Shown here: positions 32,012-42,834 of the stretch, piece after piece
Layout of the letters: every line of letters begins with the position of its first letter
Position numbering within the stretch: position 1 is the first letter of the stretch
Assembly (NCBI GenBank): GCA_031002005.1
Contig: CM061918.1
Location: 41,916,947 to 41,980,946 of the forward strand
Source: Vandiemenella viatica
Taxonomy: Eukaryota; Arthropoda; Insecta; Orthoptera; Morabidae
DNA length: 64,000 nucleotides
Direction of reading: 5' to 3'
Position numbers and translations under genes: made by a program
The notes under the pieces: generated by a model
The model's input: only the letters and a program-made list of their open reading frames with translations
The model's database searches: none
Told to the model about the DNA's origin: nothing

Positions 32012-32255
32012 TACCGAGCATGGTGGTGTAATGGTTAGCGTTCTCGCCTCGCATTCGGGAGGACACCAGTTCGAATCCCCGTCCGGGCATCCAGACTTGG
32101 GTTTTCCATGGTTTCCCAAATCTCTCCAGGCAAATGCCGGGATGCTTCCTTCATAAGGCCATGGCTGAATTCCTTCCCATTCCTTGCCCCCCATCCTTTT
32201 CTGTCTCTAAAGACCTCACTGTTAAGAGAGCAGTTACCAAAAAAAAAAAAAAAAA
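32012..32255 (+). repeat. tRNA-derived SINE, tail type 1, perfect 11-bp duplication
   Basis: The body is flanked by GGTATGGGCTT at 32001-32011 and 32256-32266. The head contains a box A-like GTGGTGTAATGGTTAGCG and a box B-like CAGTTCGAATCCCCG, spaced as in a tRNA gene. A conserved body (TTTTCCATGGTTTCCC, CTCTCCAGGCAAATGCCGGG) follows, then CTCTAAAGACCTCACTGTTA and an uninterrupted A tail. The intact head, perfect duplication and long A run suggest a recent insertion by LINE machinery. Confidence 0.95.
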
Positions 32256-32417
32256 GGTATGGGCTTCAATTGGGGGAGGGAGAGGAGAAGTAAAGGGGTT
32301 ACTACTGATGGTGAAGCAATAGGTTTTGTAGCTAAATCCATGTTACATGTTTGGTAACAGTACCACTTAAAAGGAAGCAACTGTCAGATTGGATATAGGA
32401 ATGGGTTGTTGTTGGTA

Positions 32418-32669
32418 GACTGAGTGTGGTGGGTGAGCAGTAACATTCTGGCTTTGCATTTGGGAGAACACCGGTTCGAATCCCTTTCCAGGCATCCAAA
32501 TTTTGGTTTTCCATGTTTAAACAGATCACTCCAGGCGAATACCAGGATAATTCCTCAAAATGGCCATGGCCATGGCTGAATTCCATATCATTCCTTCCCC
32601 CCAGTCTTTTCCCACCTCTAATGAACGTAATGTCTACAAGGCATAAAGCCAGAAGTAAAATAGATAAAT
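32418..32669 (+). repeat. tRNA-derived SINE, tail type 2, diverged
   Basis: ACTGAGTGTGGTGGGTGAGC and CACCGGTTCGAATCCC mark the tRNA-like head. CACTCCAGGCGAATACCAGG is the body. CCCACCTCTAATGAACGT and ACAAGGCATAAAGCCAG mark the type 2 tail. It lies about 150 bp after the type 1 copy and carries a small GGCCAT duplication near 32563. Confidence 0.85.
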
Positions 32670-32859
32670 AGAAAGTTGTTGGTAAATAAGTAAAATCTAT
32701 TTTTTTTTTTTTTTTTTGTATAAAGGTGAATAACGCGCCAATGCATTGGCGTGTTATACACCTTTATAAAAAATTGATTAACTTGCAATTGAGGAAATGG
32801 CCCACAGTATCCAGTTATTAAGTATAATCTAGATGATATGAGTCATGCACACTCCTCCT

Positions 32860-33005
32860 CGCCAAATGGCCCAATCCTTCGTGCGTGAATAAGGTTTTAA
32901 ATCAAAATATTGTAAAGTGTGTTCATATTTCTATGTTTTCATGTTTGCCTGGCTCTCCTGACTTCATCTATTGTAAGTGATAAATTATTTCCCTTTTCCT
33001 TCCAT
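32860..33005 (+). repeat. Penelope-like 3' end
   Basis: CCAAATGGCCCAATCC, AAATCAAAATATTGTAAAGT, GGCTCTCCTGACTTCATC and TTGTAAGTGATAAATTATTT with CCCTTTTCC follow the recurring tail order. It is heavily 5'-truncated. Confidence 0.65.
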
Positions 33006-33180
33006 ATTTTCACCCTAAAGTATGTGAAATTCGTTTAAAGTGTTAATTTATTTATGTTTTAGCTATTTTAAGAATTTTAAATGCCTTCTTTTCACTAACA
33101 ATTCAGATTTGTAAGTCATGCAATGGAAAATAATGGTGCTAATAATCTGCAGGCCTGCTAAATTGATTTAGGTGGCTACA

Positions 33181-33586
33181 GGGGAGCATCCATGAACTAT
33201 GTGGCTCAGTCCAGGGGAAGAGGGTTTGTTTGGAAAGTTATGCTGGGCTGTGTGCGGGGTGGGGGGGGGGTGAGGTTCTGAGCCAGGTCATGTAGCTTTC
33301 CATTCATATTATTTGTCACTGTTAAAATAAGGTATAGAACACACAACACCGTGTGAATATTTATTTCCATCATTTAATTATCTCCATATGTAATTTACGA
33401 TAGTCTGACAAGTGAAAACGGTACAAAATGTCTTCTGGGATCAAAAGGGAAAAAAATTATGTGCTACGTGAGGGAGGGAGAGTGGTAGAGGCAAAAGCCA
33501 TGTCGGGCTACATGGAGGGGGGGGGGGGGGTGGAGGGGATTCACAGGAGGCCAAAATGGGGCTACGTAGTTTATAGACGTTCCCCC
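33181..33586. mobile_element. Miniature TIR element, same family as 38694-38969
   Basis: The left end GGGGAGCATCCATGAACTAT and the right end, read inward, GGGGGAACGTCTATAAACTA are imperfect inverted repeats continuing into GTGGCTC and CGTAGCCC. The interior (CATTCATATTATTTGTCACT, GAACACACAACACCGTGTGA) is the reverse complement of the interior of the copy at 38694-38969. Runs of G and a GGAGG-rich stretch are present. There is no coding capacity, and no convincing target duplication was identified. Confidence 0.7.
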
Positions 33587-35296
33587 GCACCATGATGGCA
33601 TCTGACATGTGATTAATTCATTTGAGTCCAGAGATTGTGCACCAAAATCCTGTGTCAAATCTCAAACTTCTCTGCAGTATGTTTGAAGTGAGGGCATGTG
33701 ACACTTTTTATGGTAATTTATTTGTCAAATGGGGAGATTGAGCTTGATGGCCCCTTTGTGTGTTTAAGAGAAATAACCTTAACTGGGTCAACACTGGCCT
33801 TCAACCACTTTCTTCCTTGTATTTCAATTCAAATAACCCACTACACTGAAGAAAACAAATCATAGTCATCCACACAAACAGTAACACACTTTCATACTGG
33901 AGAAGGCAAGGACAAACCACCTCAGATAAACTTCCCGAGACACCATCTTGAGGAGTAACTTCCTCCATGGTGGCCCCAATGCCTGGGTCACCGAGTATGA
34001 TGAGTGTAGTGATAAATAACTTTTACTCTGTGCTTTAATTATATAGTAATTTCAAAATGTGAATTTTGGAAATGAAAAATCTGGTGAAAATTCATCAAAT
34101 ATGACTTCGCAGTAATTAGTATCATTCAGAATATTTGAAGCTTTTTAGTTTATGTAATCAAGTCACATATATACCTTAAATTGTATGTACAAGGAATATT
34201 TTTATCTTTTGTTGCTTTATTGCTACATTTGAAGAAAAGATCACATTGACAAAAAGATTTTCTGATCCTAATTTTTCACTTGTTGTCTGTAGGGTAAATA
34301 GGCCAAAGGATTTATAAATTATTTCTGGGTATAATGTAAATACTATCGTATAGTTAATGTGAATCTAACTTCTGTCTGGTTGACTGTAGCAAGATACTTT
34401 GTTTCTCCAAGCTGCGTATTTTAGTTGATGAGGATATGACTGTGCATTTTTTTTTAAGTTAGTGGCTACTGGTGAGGGTATAAGAACATTTGACCATAGG
34501 GAGATGCACAATAGGAAAAAAATCATAAATCGTCGAAGCTGATGAAACAATAAAAGGGGTGTAACAATAAAAAAGGTGAAGAATAATGACAGTAAGCCAA
34601 TTATAAGATTACTGATGTTGGACATTAGAAGTTTAATGAAAAAAGTAATGGCATTTAGTAGTTTAATAGAGATGCACAAATCGGAGATATTTATAGAGGT
34701 TGGTGCCTTAGTTAAAGGAAGGAATCTTAGACAATGTGGATATTCCCATTGGTTATAGAGTGTACTGCACGAACAGAGGGAGAATTTGTGGATAGGTATT
34801 CAAATTGACAACCAAATACTATTACAGTTAATTAATGATCAAAGGAGATAGGTTTCTGGGAGATCAAAAGAAAAAATAAGGGTCTTGGCTACTTACGATA
34901 GTTGAAGATTGAATGGCCTACATGAGCTACCGGTACTTGAGGGAAAATTAAATTCATGCTTATAATTCAGAGGTGAGTGTAGAATAGTTATTATTGGTTT
35001 GATTTAAATTTACAAGGAATTAAGTGGGAAAGGAATAAAATTACTAACACAAGGGAGCAGAAATTTGCAAATATCATAGTGAGGGATAAGGTTTTTTCAC
35101 AAGTGATAGTGCATAGCAAAGGGGACAAAACATGTTGAACATGTTCTTAACACGTTCGCTGCAGGTCACTAAAGGAGTTGTTGATAGTTAATGTGCTGTA
35201 AAAATTGGTTTTCCCCATAAGTTGATTTACTTTTTATAACAAATGTGGTTGAAAATTGTAATAAAAGATTATTGTGTTCATCATACTAATTAGTAA
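33587..35296. other. Intergenic, nothing recognised
   Basis: There are short frames only (for example 34365-34679 minus, a hydrophobic run in AT-rich sequence), without splice context or motifs. I consider them chance. Confidence 0.5.
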
Positions 35297-35566
35297 TCAA
35301 ATTAGGATAGGGAAATGAGCCACCACTTACCTTTAGATGATGGATGTGGGGCGCGAACCCACAGAAAAGACACAAACACAAATAATAAAGAAATTTTTGG
35401 GGAAAAAAACCCTTCGTCAACAAGAGAACATTATGGGAGGTGCGTGCAGCCGAAGATTGCCTCACAGAAATTTCTTTATTATTTGTGTTTGTGTCTTTTC
35501 TGTGTGTTCGCGCTCCACATCCATCATCTAAAGGTAAGTGGTGGCTCATTTCCCTATCCTAATTTG
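35297..35566. repeat. Palindrome of Penelope-like ends, about 100-bp arms
   Basis: Left arm 35297-35396 and right arm 35468-35566 are inverted copies beginning CAAATTAGGATAGGGAAATG and containing CCACTTACCTTTAGATGATG and ACACAAACACAAATAATAAA. The 71-bp centre holds CCCTTCGTCAAC and a short unique stretch. The same arms, longer, form the palindrome at 55435-55778. Confidence 0.9.
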
Positions 35567-35860
35567 ATTCCTTTTCGCTACTTAGCGTCTTTTTTCATTG
35601 TTGTCATACTAATTAGTAAGTAATTCTTAGGCCTTTCCTGATAGAATATTTTGACGATGCCTCAGTGTGATAGACACTAGAGGTAAAATTATTTCCTAAA
35701 CGCCACTTGCGAGTGATGTATAAAAATGAAACAAAATAATGGAAATAAGTGACAAAAAGCATTAGTTTTGTATTATCCTTCATTACTAACAAATATTTAA
35801 TATAAAATTTATTATAATAGGTAACAATTAAAGGAAAGAAATGCTGCGTGGCAATATTTA

Positions 35861-36820
35861 CATGGAAAAGAAAGGGAAAATACACCAAACACTCACCAAA
35901 GTAGAATGGAGGAGGGTAGCAGCAACACAAAACAACACACAAACAAAGAAAAAACAATATTTCGGGTGAAAATCCCATTTTCAAGTTAACAGAGAGGTGG
36001 CTGGGCTTGTGCAAGACTTACATTCGACGCAGCCACTAATAGGCCGCAATTGACCGTCGGAGGTGGTGGGGGGAGCAACGATAATATAACCGCGGGCGAG
36101 TATAAGAAAGATTAAAATGGTTGAAAAAATAATAATAGCAATAAAAAATATAACTGATACATTTTGAAAAATATATGAATCTGTTGTGATGGGTGTATAG
36201 GGGTGAGGATGGAAGATAATAACAGAAATTAAGTCCTGGGGGATGTCTGGTCTGCAGGATGTGTTGATATGCCAATTGCCACCTGCAGAGTTCAGATTGG
36301 GAGGTAGTGTATGGAAGTACTCTAATGGCTCTGACTGTGAAGCAGTTATTAATGTCGCGGGTGTTGTGAGTACTGGCATGGTGAGCAACAGGGTGGTCCA
36401 AGTTTGGGAGTAAACTGTTTGTCTGTGACCATTCATTCTGATGGATAATGAGTTTGAAGTCAGGCCAATGTAGGATCTTGGACAGTGGAGGCAGGTGAGC
36501 TAGTAAATGAGATGGGCAGTTGTACAAGTGGCATGACCTATTGTGGGGTAGGTTTCACCAGTAGTAGGGTTGCTATAGGTAGTGGTAGGTGGATGCATAC
36601 CGCAAGTTTTGCAACAGGGTCTATTGCGGCCTATTAGTGGCTGCGTCGAACGTAAGTCTTGCACAAGACCAGCCACCTACCTCTGTTAACTTGAAAAAAG
36701 GGGATTTTCACCCGAAATATTGTTTTTTCTTTGTTTGTGTTTTGTTTTTGAGTGTTGCTGCTGCCCTCCTCCCTTCAACTTTGGTGAGTGTTGGGTGTAT
36801 TTTCCAATTTTTTTTCCATG
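35861..36820 (-). mobile_element. Penelope-like copy flanked by 190-200-bp inverted ends
   Basis: The left arm 35861-36050 and right arm 36622-36820 are inverted copies of the element tail, including AATATTTCGGGTGAAAATCC and its complement, and AGTGGCTGCGTCGAA next to the interior. The interior, 36051-36621, encodes on the minus strand the GIY-YIG C-terminal region. Thus one end of the element exists in both orientations around a central coding remnant. Confidence 0.8.
36036..36527 (-). pseudogene. Penelope-like GIY-YIG endonuclease C-terminal remnant
   Basis: The minus frame reads DHPVAHHASTHNTRDINNCF, then TVRAIRVLPYTTSQSELCRW and QLAYQHILQTRHPPGLNFCY. It aligns with the frame at 4680-4934 and with the C-terminal part of Penelope-like GIY-YIG domains. 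The region just upstream (QNEWSQTNSLL) is in a shifted frame relative to the expected MNGHRQTV. There is no functional protein. Confidence 0.65.
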
Positions 36821-38103
36821 TAAAAATTATTATAAGTTGGTTACAATGATATTATTACTGCTGTGTCTATGACTCATGTTACAAGGTTTTTTTTAAACCG
36901 CTAATAAAGCTATAAAATCAAAACCACATGCCTTTATAAATAGCTGATAACTTTTATTCCGCACCAATACCATTAGAGACACTTAACATATAATGCTGAT
37001 TGAAGAAGAGAATAAACATCTAGGCGCGGCTCTTAGCGCGCGAACGCGTGACTGGCTATTGGAGCATCACTCCGCACCACGTGCTAATGCATAATTGGTA
37101 CTTAAGTGTTGACACCCCATCACACGTTGGCATGTGTTCTAGAAGTGGGCAAAAGAACCGTGAATCGATTCAAAGAGTCGACTCGTCTAAAAGAATTGTT
37201 TGCGGAATCGACTCACTTGGAAGAGTCACGGTTCACTCAAGAGTTGTTAAGAGGGAGCTTAGGAGCTGAGCCGTTGTTGCGCAATCGCTCACCGACTCGT
37301 CCGGTTCTGAGTCGACTCCGAGTCGTTAACTTGATAATGTTTACGACTCTCGGCTCACTCGCTCTCGGCTCACTTCTGTCTTAATGACTCTTCCATGGAT
37401 TCGGCTCTTTTTAACTCTTGATATCTGCGTAACTCGTGATTCCTTTCGATTCACAATCTTAGTTCCCACGGCGTGTTTCTTGGTTTGGCAACTTATTTGT
37501 AAGGAAATAAAGAATATTTATCTTTGGAACAGGAAAATTAAAAATATATTACAGAAATAAAAAGTATTTTTAAATTTAGGAATTTACTTTCTTAAATACA
37601 CATTTTTCTAGTGTTTTTGGAACTAGTTATAAGTTTTTGGTTTCCTTCCAGACTGTTATAGATGCTACCACAACACAGATTTAGATTTACAAATAAATTA
37701 TCAATGAATTATACGCCCTATAACTTTTATATTTTACCACAAATAAAGTATTTCCCAATTATTTGAGGACAGGGAAAAGTATACCGATTTCAGAGCCATC
37801 TGCTATTCCCATGTTGCGTGGGTTTTTAAAATTGCGAATGCATCGAGTACTGAATTTAATTGCGATGGAGCGCGTCCGGTTATTATCATACGAACTTCAT
37901 CAGTGTTTTAGTTGTTCTTCAGTTCTTAATTTTGTGGATAATGCAAACATTTTGCAATAGAAATGAACGAAGTTTATGAATTGGACCATTACAAAAATTA
38001 GCAGGTGCTGAAGCGGCATATATACTGTTCCAGCTGGTGAGGTTTCTACGAGGAAAAAGGTTAAATGAAAAGACGTTGGGGAACAGTGCCGTCGATGAAT
38101 ATA

Positions 38104-38511
38104 GGGGAGCGTCCAGAAATTACGTGAGACTTTTTAGGGGGGGAAGGGGTCGGGAAAATCTCACGAAATCTCACCAACGGGGGGGGGGGGGGGGGGACGA
38201 CGGATATCTCACGTGAAATTTTGAACTTGAACGAGTGTAGAACTAAAAAAAACGTAAAAAATACCAGTTTACAGGGCCAAAAACCGGCTTTTGAGGGGGT
38301 ATCATTCTTTTGGGGAGCACGACAGCTAAAAAAAGTCTCGAAACTTCTCCTGGTCGAACAACTGGGGGGAGGGGGTTCTGTGAAAATCTCATGAAATCTC
38401 ACCAACGGGGAGGGGGGGGGGGGTCCGGCAAAATCTCACCAAGTCTCACGGAGGGGAGGAGGGGGTCTAGATTTCCAGAAAATAGCCTCACGTAATTTCT
38501 GGACGTCCCCC
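38104..38511. mobile_element. Miniature TIR element nested in hAT
   Basis: GGGGAGCGTCCAGAAATTAC with GTGAG follows at the left, and the right end read inward gives GGGGGACGTCCAGAAATTAC with GTGAGGC. The core is similar to the ends of the elements at 33181 and 38694 (GGGGCGTCCATAAACCA), but the interior differs. Inside, AATCTCACCAACGGGG recurs near 38166 and 38394 with an 18-bp G run (38179-38196). Confidence 0.75.
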
Positions 38512-38693
38512 AAAATACTAATACTGAAACCAAGAAAATAAATATAAAATTTAAATTATACCATTTAAACAAACACTGATTTATTGGTTTGTAGGTAAAA
38601 TGCTAGTGATACGCTGTTTAATTTAAGAAAAGCACCATCCGGCAAATTCAAAAAAATTGCCAAATTTATGGAGTAAAATTGGAGCATATGTAA

Positions 38694-38969
38694 GGGGCGT
38701 CCATAAACCATGTAGCTCCATTTTGGCTTCATGTGAACCCTCCCTCCCCCCAGTTAACTCGACGTGGCTTATGTCTCTAACCCCCCTCTCCCCACGTAGT
38801 TTTTTCCATGACTGAAATAAATATTTACATGGTGTTGAGTGTTCTGTATCTAATTTTAAGTGTGACAAATAATATGAATGAAAAGCTATTTGGCCTGGCT
38901 CGGAATCCCACCTTCCAACCCCCTTCACCCACCTCTCAAGACCGATCTATGTGGTTTATGGATGCCCTC
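38694..38969. mobile_element. Miniature TIR element nested in hAT
   Basis: The left end GGGGCGTCCATAAACCATGT and the right end read inward, GAGGGCATCCATAAACCACA, are inverted repeats. The interior shares AATATTTACATGGTGTTGAG and GTGACAAATAATATGAATGA with the reverse complement of 33181-33586. The two are one family in opposite orientation. Confidence 0.75.
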
Positions 38970-39380
38970 TAGCGAGACGTGTAACAAACATGCCACCTAC
39001 AAAATCAACAATCTAAATTGACAATTACAATCTGCAACAAGGCTTAGAATCAGTAATGAGGTTTGACAACAATTAGCTGGAAGCCTTGAAAATTTCACAG
39101 TGTGGCAATCTCACATTTTGTCGACCCGGTTCGGAAAATTCCCAGATCCACCACTGGTTGTAGTTAGACAGGGGGCGGCGTAATCGGTATTGCGCAAGGG
39201 CGCTCAAATAGTTAGTGCAGAGCCTGCTTTTTGTGCTTCACTACATTCAAGTCACCGGTCCAGTTTCACGTTTCAGGTATTTATTATTTACATTTACACT
39301 TATAATCTTGCCTAGTCTTTTTTAATAATGCATCCGCTGCCAAGAATGAGCACATCAGTCTCCATTCTTTGTGGTATTTG

Positions 39381-39512
39381 TTTGTCACATCTGTACCTTG
39401 TGAACGGATTTTTTCGAAAGCTGGACAGTTAATGACTGAAAATAAAAGTCGGCTCACATCACAAAAACTAACGAAAATGCTTTTTGTAAATAGCAATAAA
39501 AAACTTTTGTAG
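39381..39512 (+). pseudogene. hAT transposase C-terminal fragment
   Basis: The frame reads FVTSVPCERIFSKAGQLMTE, then NKSRLTSQKLTKMLFVNSN, ending at TAG. This is the classic hAT dimerisation signature (SxxCERxFSxAG...R..L......L.FLN.N), here of the BED-finger hAT type. Upstream the frame is broken and the catalytic region is not recoverable. Confidence 0.85.
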
Positions 39513-39821
39513 TTTTCATAAGTAAATTGAATCATTTTTATTGTAAAATTAGTGTTTTCATTTGTTTAAATAATAAAATAAATTGTTTTTGCAATAAATA
39601 ACTTACAATTTAACTATAAAAAACAAATGTTATTATTTTAGTTAGAATTTGTTAATCATTTCCTTCTTGTTGGTTACATAACTCGTTATCTATTTTCGTC
39701 ATTCAAAATATCATGTGAAAAGAATCGAAGAGTTGTTTAAAAGAATCGATTCTCAGCGTGGAGTGAATCGATTCCAAACGATTCATCAAAAAGAATCAGT
39801 TTGCCCATCACTAATGTGTTC

Positions 39822-40424
39822 TATCATAACTTTGTGAGGTTTCAGGTTACACAAACGAAGCAGCTCAGATGGACGTAAGAGAGTTTAGGAAACCAGTGGC
39901 CAAAACTGAATGTGATTGTTATTACATTTATAGAAAGGCATATATTTTGCAATTGATGAGATACTATTCTGACAGTTAAGTTTGCAAACCATCCTAAAAG
40001 AATTGCTTTGTATTGTATTGCTGAATATAACTGTGGGCATCTTTGAGGCATTTCACCCTTTACATTAATTTTGGAGATGATTTTTAGGAATGGTTTTCAG
40101 AGCTACTGTCATAAAATCCTGGATGTTCTCTTTATCTTCAAAATGTCATCTTTTTAAAACTTCTTTAATTTTTTGGGTGAAATACGACTTGGCGTTTCAA
40201 GGTTAGATGAGTATGAAGGGTGATCCACCACATTTATTTGTTAACACAGCCAATAACTCCCAAACAGATGGTACAGTATGTGCAGATGCATTGTTATAAT
40301 GTAGAAGTCGTTGATGAAAAATCCTAATCATGCAACATTTTCCTACTATACCTGTGCAATACTCCCAAATAGTACACTTGTTTAATTGTTTGATCAATTT
40401 TGATGATATTTCCCACTGTTTGCC
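39822..40424. other. Intergenic; antisense frames without clear origin
   Basis: A minus-strand phrase near 40320-40240 (HQRLLHYNNASAHT) recalls the HxDNAPAH motif of mariner-type transposases. A very old mariner relic may be here, but no ends were found. Confidence 0.35.
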
Positions 40425-40675
40425 ATGTTTTTTTTTTTTTTTTTTTACTTTACGCCTTGTTGTCGGCTAAGGTCATTAGAGGCGGGATGGGGCTGGGGAC
40501 AAGGAATGGGAAGGAATTTGGCCATGGCCTTTTTGAATGAAGCATCCCGACATTCCCCTGGAGTGATTTGGGGAAACCATGGAAAATCCAAATCTGGATG
40601 CCTAGACGGGGATTCAAACACGCGTCCTCCTGAATGTGAGGCCAGAACGTAAACCGTTCATCCACCACGCTTGGT
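40425..40675 (-). repeat. tRNA-derived SINE, tail type 2, minus strand
   Basis: On the minus strand it reads ACCAAGCGTGGTGGATGAAC (head), GTTTGAATCCCCGTC (box B-like), CACTCCAGGGGAATGTCGGG (body) and CCGCCTCTAATGACC before an A tail, which appears as the T run 40429-40446. Possible duplications GTTTGCCATG and GTTTACATTG are imperfect. Confidence 0.85.
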
Positions 40676-41372
40676 GTTTACATTGTTGCAGGTCATTCTA
40701 TCATTTCAGTGTCAGTCACTGATCCCTCCCCTCAGGAAACTGTTTGATCCATTCTTTTAGAGCTGTTTTCTTCTTGGCAGTCTTCCTGTACACCTGCACA
40801 AAAACTTACTGTATTTCACTCCCACTCTTTCCCAGTTTCTGTTTTCCTCCCTCCTCCAATGTGTCAGTACATATACTGCTGTGAGACACTGAAGAACCAA
40901 AGTTTTGAAACATTATATAGTGCTCTTCTGCAGTAGCAAGTTAAGTGTTACACTATGTATCTTAAGGAAAGGTTCAATATGTGAAAGGAGGCATTAATGC
41001 ACTGGAGAGAAAGTCAAACAATTCTAGCAGCTAATAAGAATGGCTTATTGTAACAGTGATGTGAGAAGTCTAAAGAGATTGGTAAGATGAGAGCACAGCA
41101 GAGTTAAGTGACATCAAGGCAGCAGGGAACTCTTGAAACATCTAAAAAGGGAATTAATAATGTACTTACTTACTTTCTGTGTCCAGAAAAAACGACTTCA
41201 GATTCTCCTCTCCCAAAATTCAGTGGCTTTAATCGCCTTGTCATTTGCTTCTATCAAATCTTCATTTGAGCAGACTGTTCCCATGATGTTGCATCTGAAC
41301 AGGTGTTCATGATCCTGCACCTCCCTGCAGTCACATCTGTCATCGTCCTCATATCCCCATTTCACCATAATA

Positions 41373-42834
41373 CACTAGTGTCCAAAAGTTAAGCATAATC
41401 ACTAAACAAGTACATACCTCCTTATCAGAATGTCAGAAGGATTACTGACCAAACTGAAACTTAATCACACACCAAATGTCATACAACTATTTTTTTTTTA
41501 AGTGTTAGAAAGGTTCTTATAGGTATGGTATACCTTATACGAACACTAAAAAAACTTGGAATTGTCATCCATAGCAAAAGAAGCTGTTAATAGAGTGTAT
41601 GGTGACCCCTAACGGCCACACATGCTTTGCAGCGATGTGGCATGCTCTCTACCAGATGGTCTAAGAGCTCTCTTGGCAATCGATCCCATTCCTCCGAAAG
41701 GGCAATGCGCAGGTCTCGGAGGGTCCTTGGTAGAGGCTGCCGTGGTGAAATTCGCCTCCATAATGCATCCCAGGCATATTCAATAGGATTCATATCCACA
41801 GACCTCACTGGCCAGTCCATGTGATGAATATCTTCCTCTTCAAGAAATTGATCCACCAGAGCAGCGCTATGCGGACGGGCCTTTTCGTCCATAAAGAGGA
41901 AGTCTTGGCCAACCGCACCTCTGGTGAGTTGAACATCTGGTCACAGTACCTCATCCCTGTATCTCTGAGCAGTAACAGTGTTCCTTGGATCACCAAGGAA
42001 GATGTACAGGTCCGTATGCCCATTCCACATGATGCCTCCACACACCATGATATCACCACCACCGTACTGGTCCCTTTCCATGATGTTCCTGTGGTGGTTT
42101 CGGCTACCAGGTTCTCTCCAAATTAATGTGCGACGGGAATTATTCTGTAAACTGAAACGAGATTCATCTGTGAAGAGCACATTCATCCATTTTATTCATG
42201 GTTCAGTTTCGATGTTGCCTACTCCACAGTAAATGGGCCCGTCTCTAAGCTGGAGTGAGTGGGACGCATACCGCTGGACGTCTGGCAAACAGACCTGCAA
42301 TTCTGAGCTTCTGGCACCCAGTTTGGTGGGAAACTGAAACCCCTGAGGCAGCTGCAAGATCTGCATTCAATTGTCATGCAGGTGCTTTTCGATTTCGTTG
42401 GGCATTTAAGGCCAGATATTAGTCCTGATGTGGGGTGGTTACTCTTGGTCAACCCAGTACTGGGACATCTCCTGTGTCACGGAATCATTTCCAAAGCTTG
42501 GAAGTGACATTTTGTGGCACATTCAATGCTACCGAGACTTCGGTCTGTGTCTGGCCTGCTTCAAGGCGGTTGAGTATTCTACCCTGCAGAACAGGGTCCA
42601 AACGGCGTTGTCATGCCGTTATGTTGTCCCGTTCACAACAAGGCTACACTCCGCTCTCTGTAACAGGACAATCATGAGTGAGGAATTAGTGGTCTCAGGC
42701 ACTGGCCTTGCTTACCCAGCAGTTACGCTGCTAGTCAAATCATGGAATACTCCTTGGAGTATATTGAGTGTGACTATCAGCAATAGCTCACATTTCCGGT
42801 TTTCCCGATTGTGCTTAACTTTTTGACACTTGTG
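41373..42834 (-). mobile_element. Tc1-like element, 1462 bp, TA duplications
   Basis: TA at 41371-41372 and 42835-42836 flanks inverted ends: CACTAGTGTCCAAAAGTTAA on the left and, read inward from the right, CACAAGTGTCAAAAAGTTAA, both continuing GCAnAATC. It encodes a broken Tc1-type transposase on the minus strand. Removing it rejoins the LINE sequence at ACCATAA|TA|GTTTTAC. Confidence 0.9.
41587..42800 (-). pseudogene. Tc1-like transposase pseudogene
   Basis: Minus-strand pieces include NVLFTDESRFSLQ (first catalytic Asp), IWREPGSRNH, GGGDIMVCGGIMWNGHTDLY and TAQRYRDEVL, then MDEKARPHSAALVDQFLEEE, WPVRSVDMNPIEYAWDALW (Glu present) and CKACVAVRGHHT near the end. The MDDNARPH block reads MDEKARPH, so the second catalytic Asp appears to be Glu. 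The N-terminal helix-turn-helix part upstream of 42219 is scattered over several frames. Inactive. Confidence 0.85.

Larger units (their letters stand above)
37140..39813 (+). mobile_element. hAT DNA transposon remnant, 2674 bp, 8-bp duplication ATGTGTTC
   Basis: ATGTGTTC at 37132-37139 and 39814-39821 flanks ends TAGAAGTGGGCAAA on the left and, read inward from the right, TAGTGATGGGCAAA. GAATCGATTC and GAGTCGACTC motifs crowd both subterminal regions (37160-37340 and 39720-39795). The only transposase part left is the C-terminal dimerisation region at 39381-39512. Two smaller TIR elements (38104-38511, 38694-38969) sit inside and account for part of the interior. Confidence 0.9.

Noticed and set aside
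32030..32090. Functional tRNA gene
   Set aside because: Box A and box B are present, but the sequence continues into a SINE body and A tail with a target duplication, and the cloverleaf stems do not close. The same applies to the heads at 44035 and 54735.
34365..34679. Hydrophobic 104-codon minus-strand frame
   Set aside because: It comes from T-rich composition. There is no splice context, and no signal or domain logic was found.
35286..35623. Two near-identical proteins on opposite strands
   Set aside because: The identical reading on both strands is a direct result of the DNA palindrome of Penelope-like ends, not a gene pair.
38061..38405. Pro-rich 114-codon minus-strand frame
   Set aside because: It is produced by G-runs and repeated TCTCACCAACGGGG phrases inside a miniature element.
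40240..40330. Second mariner element
   Set aside because: Only a single degraded HxNNASAH-like motif was seen; no terminal repeats, TA duplication or other transposase blocks could be found.
42219..42826. 132-codon plus-strand frame
   Set aside because: It lies antisense to the Tc1 transposase remnant and has no features of its own.
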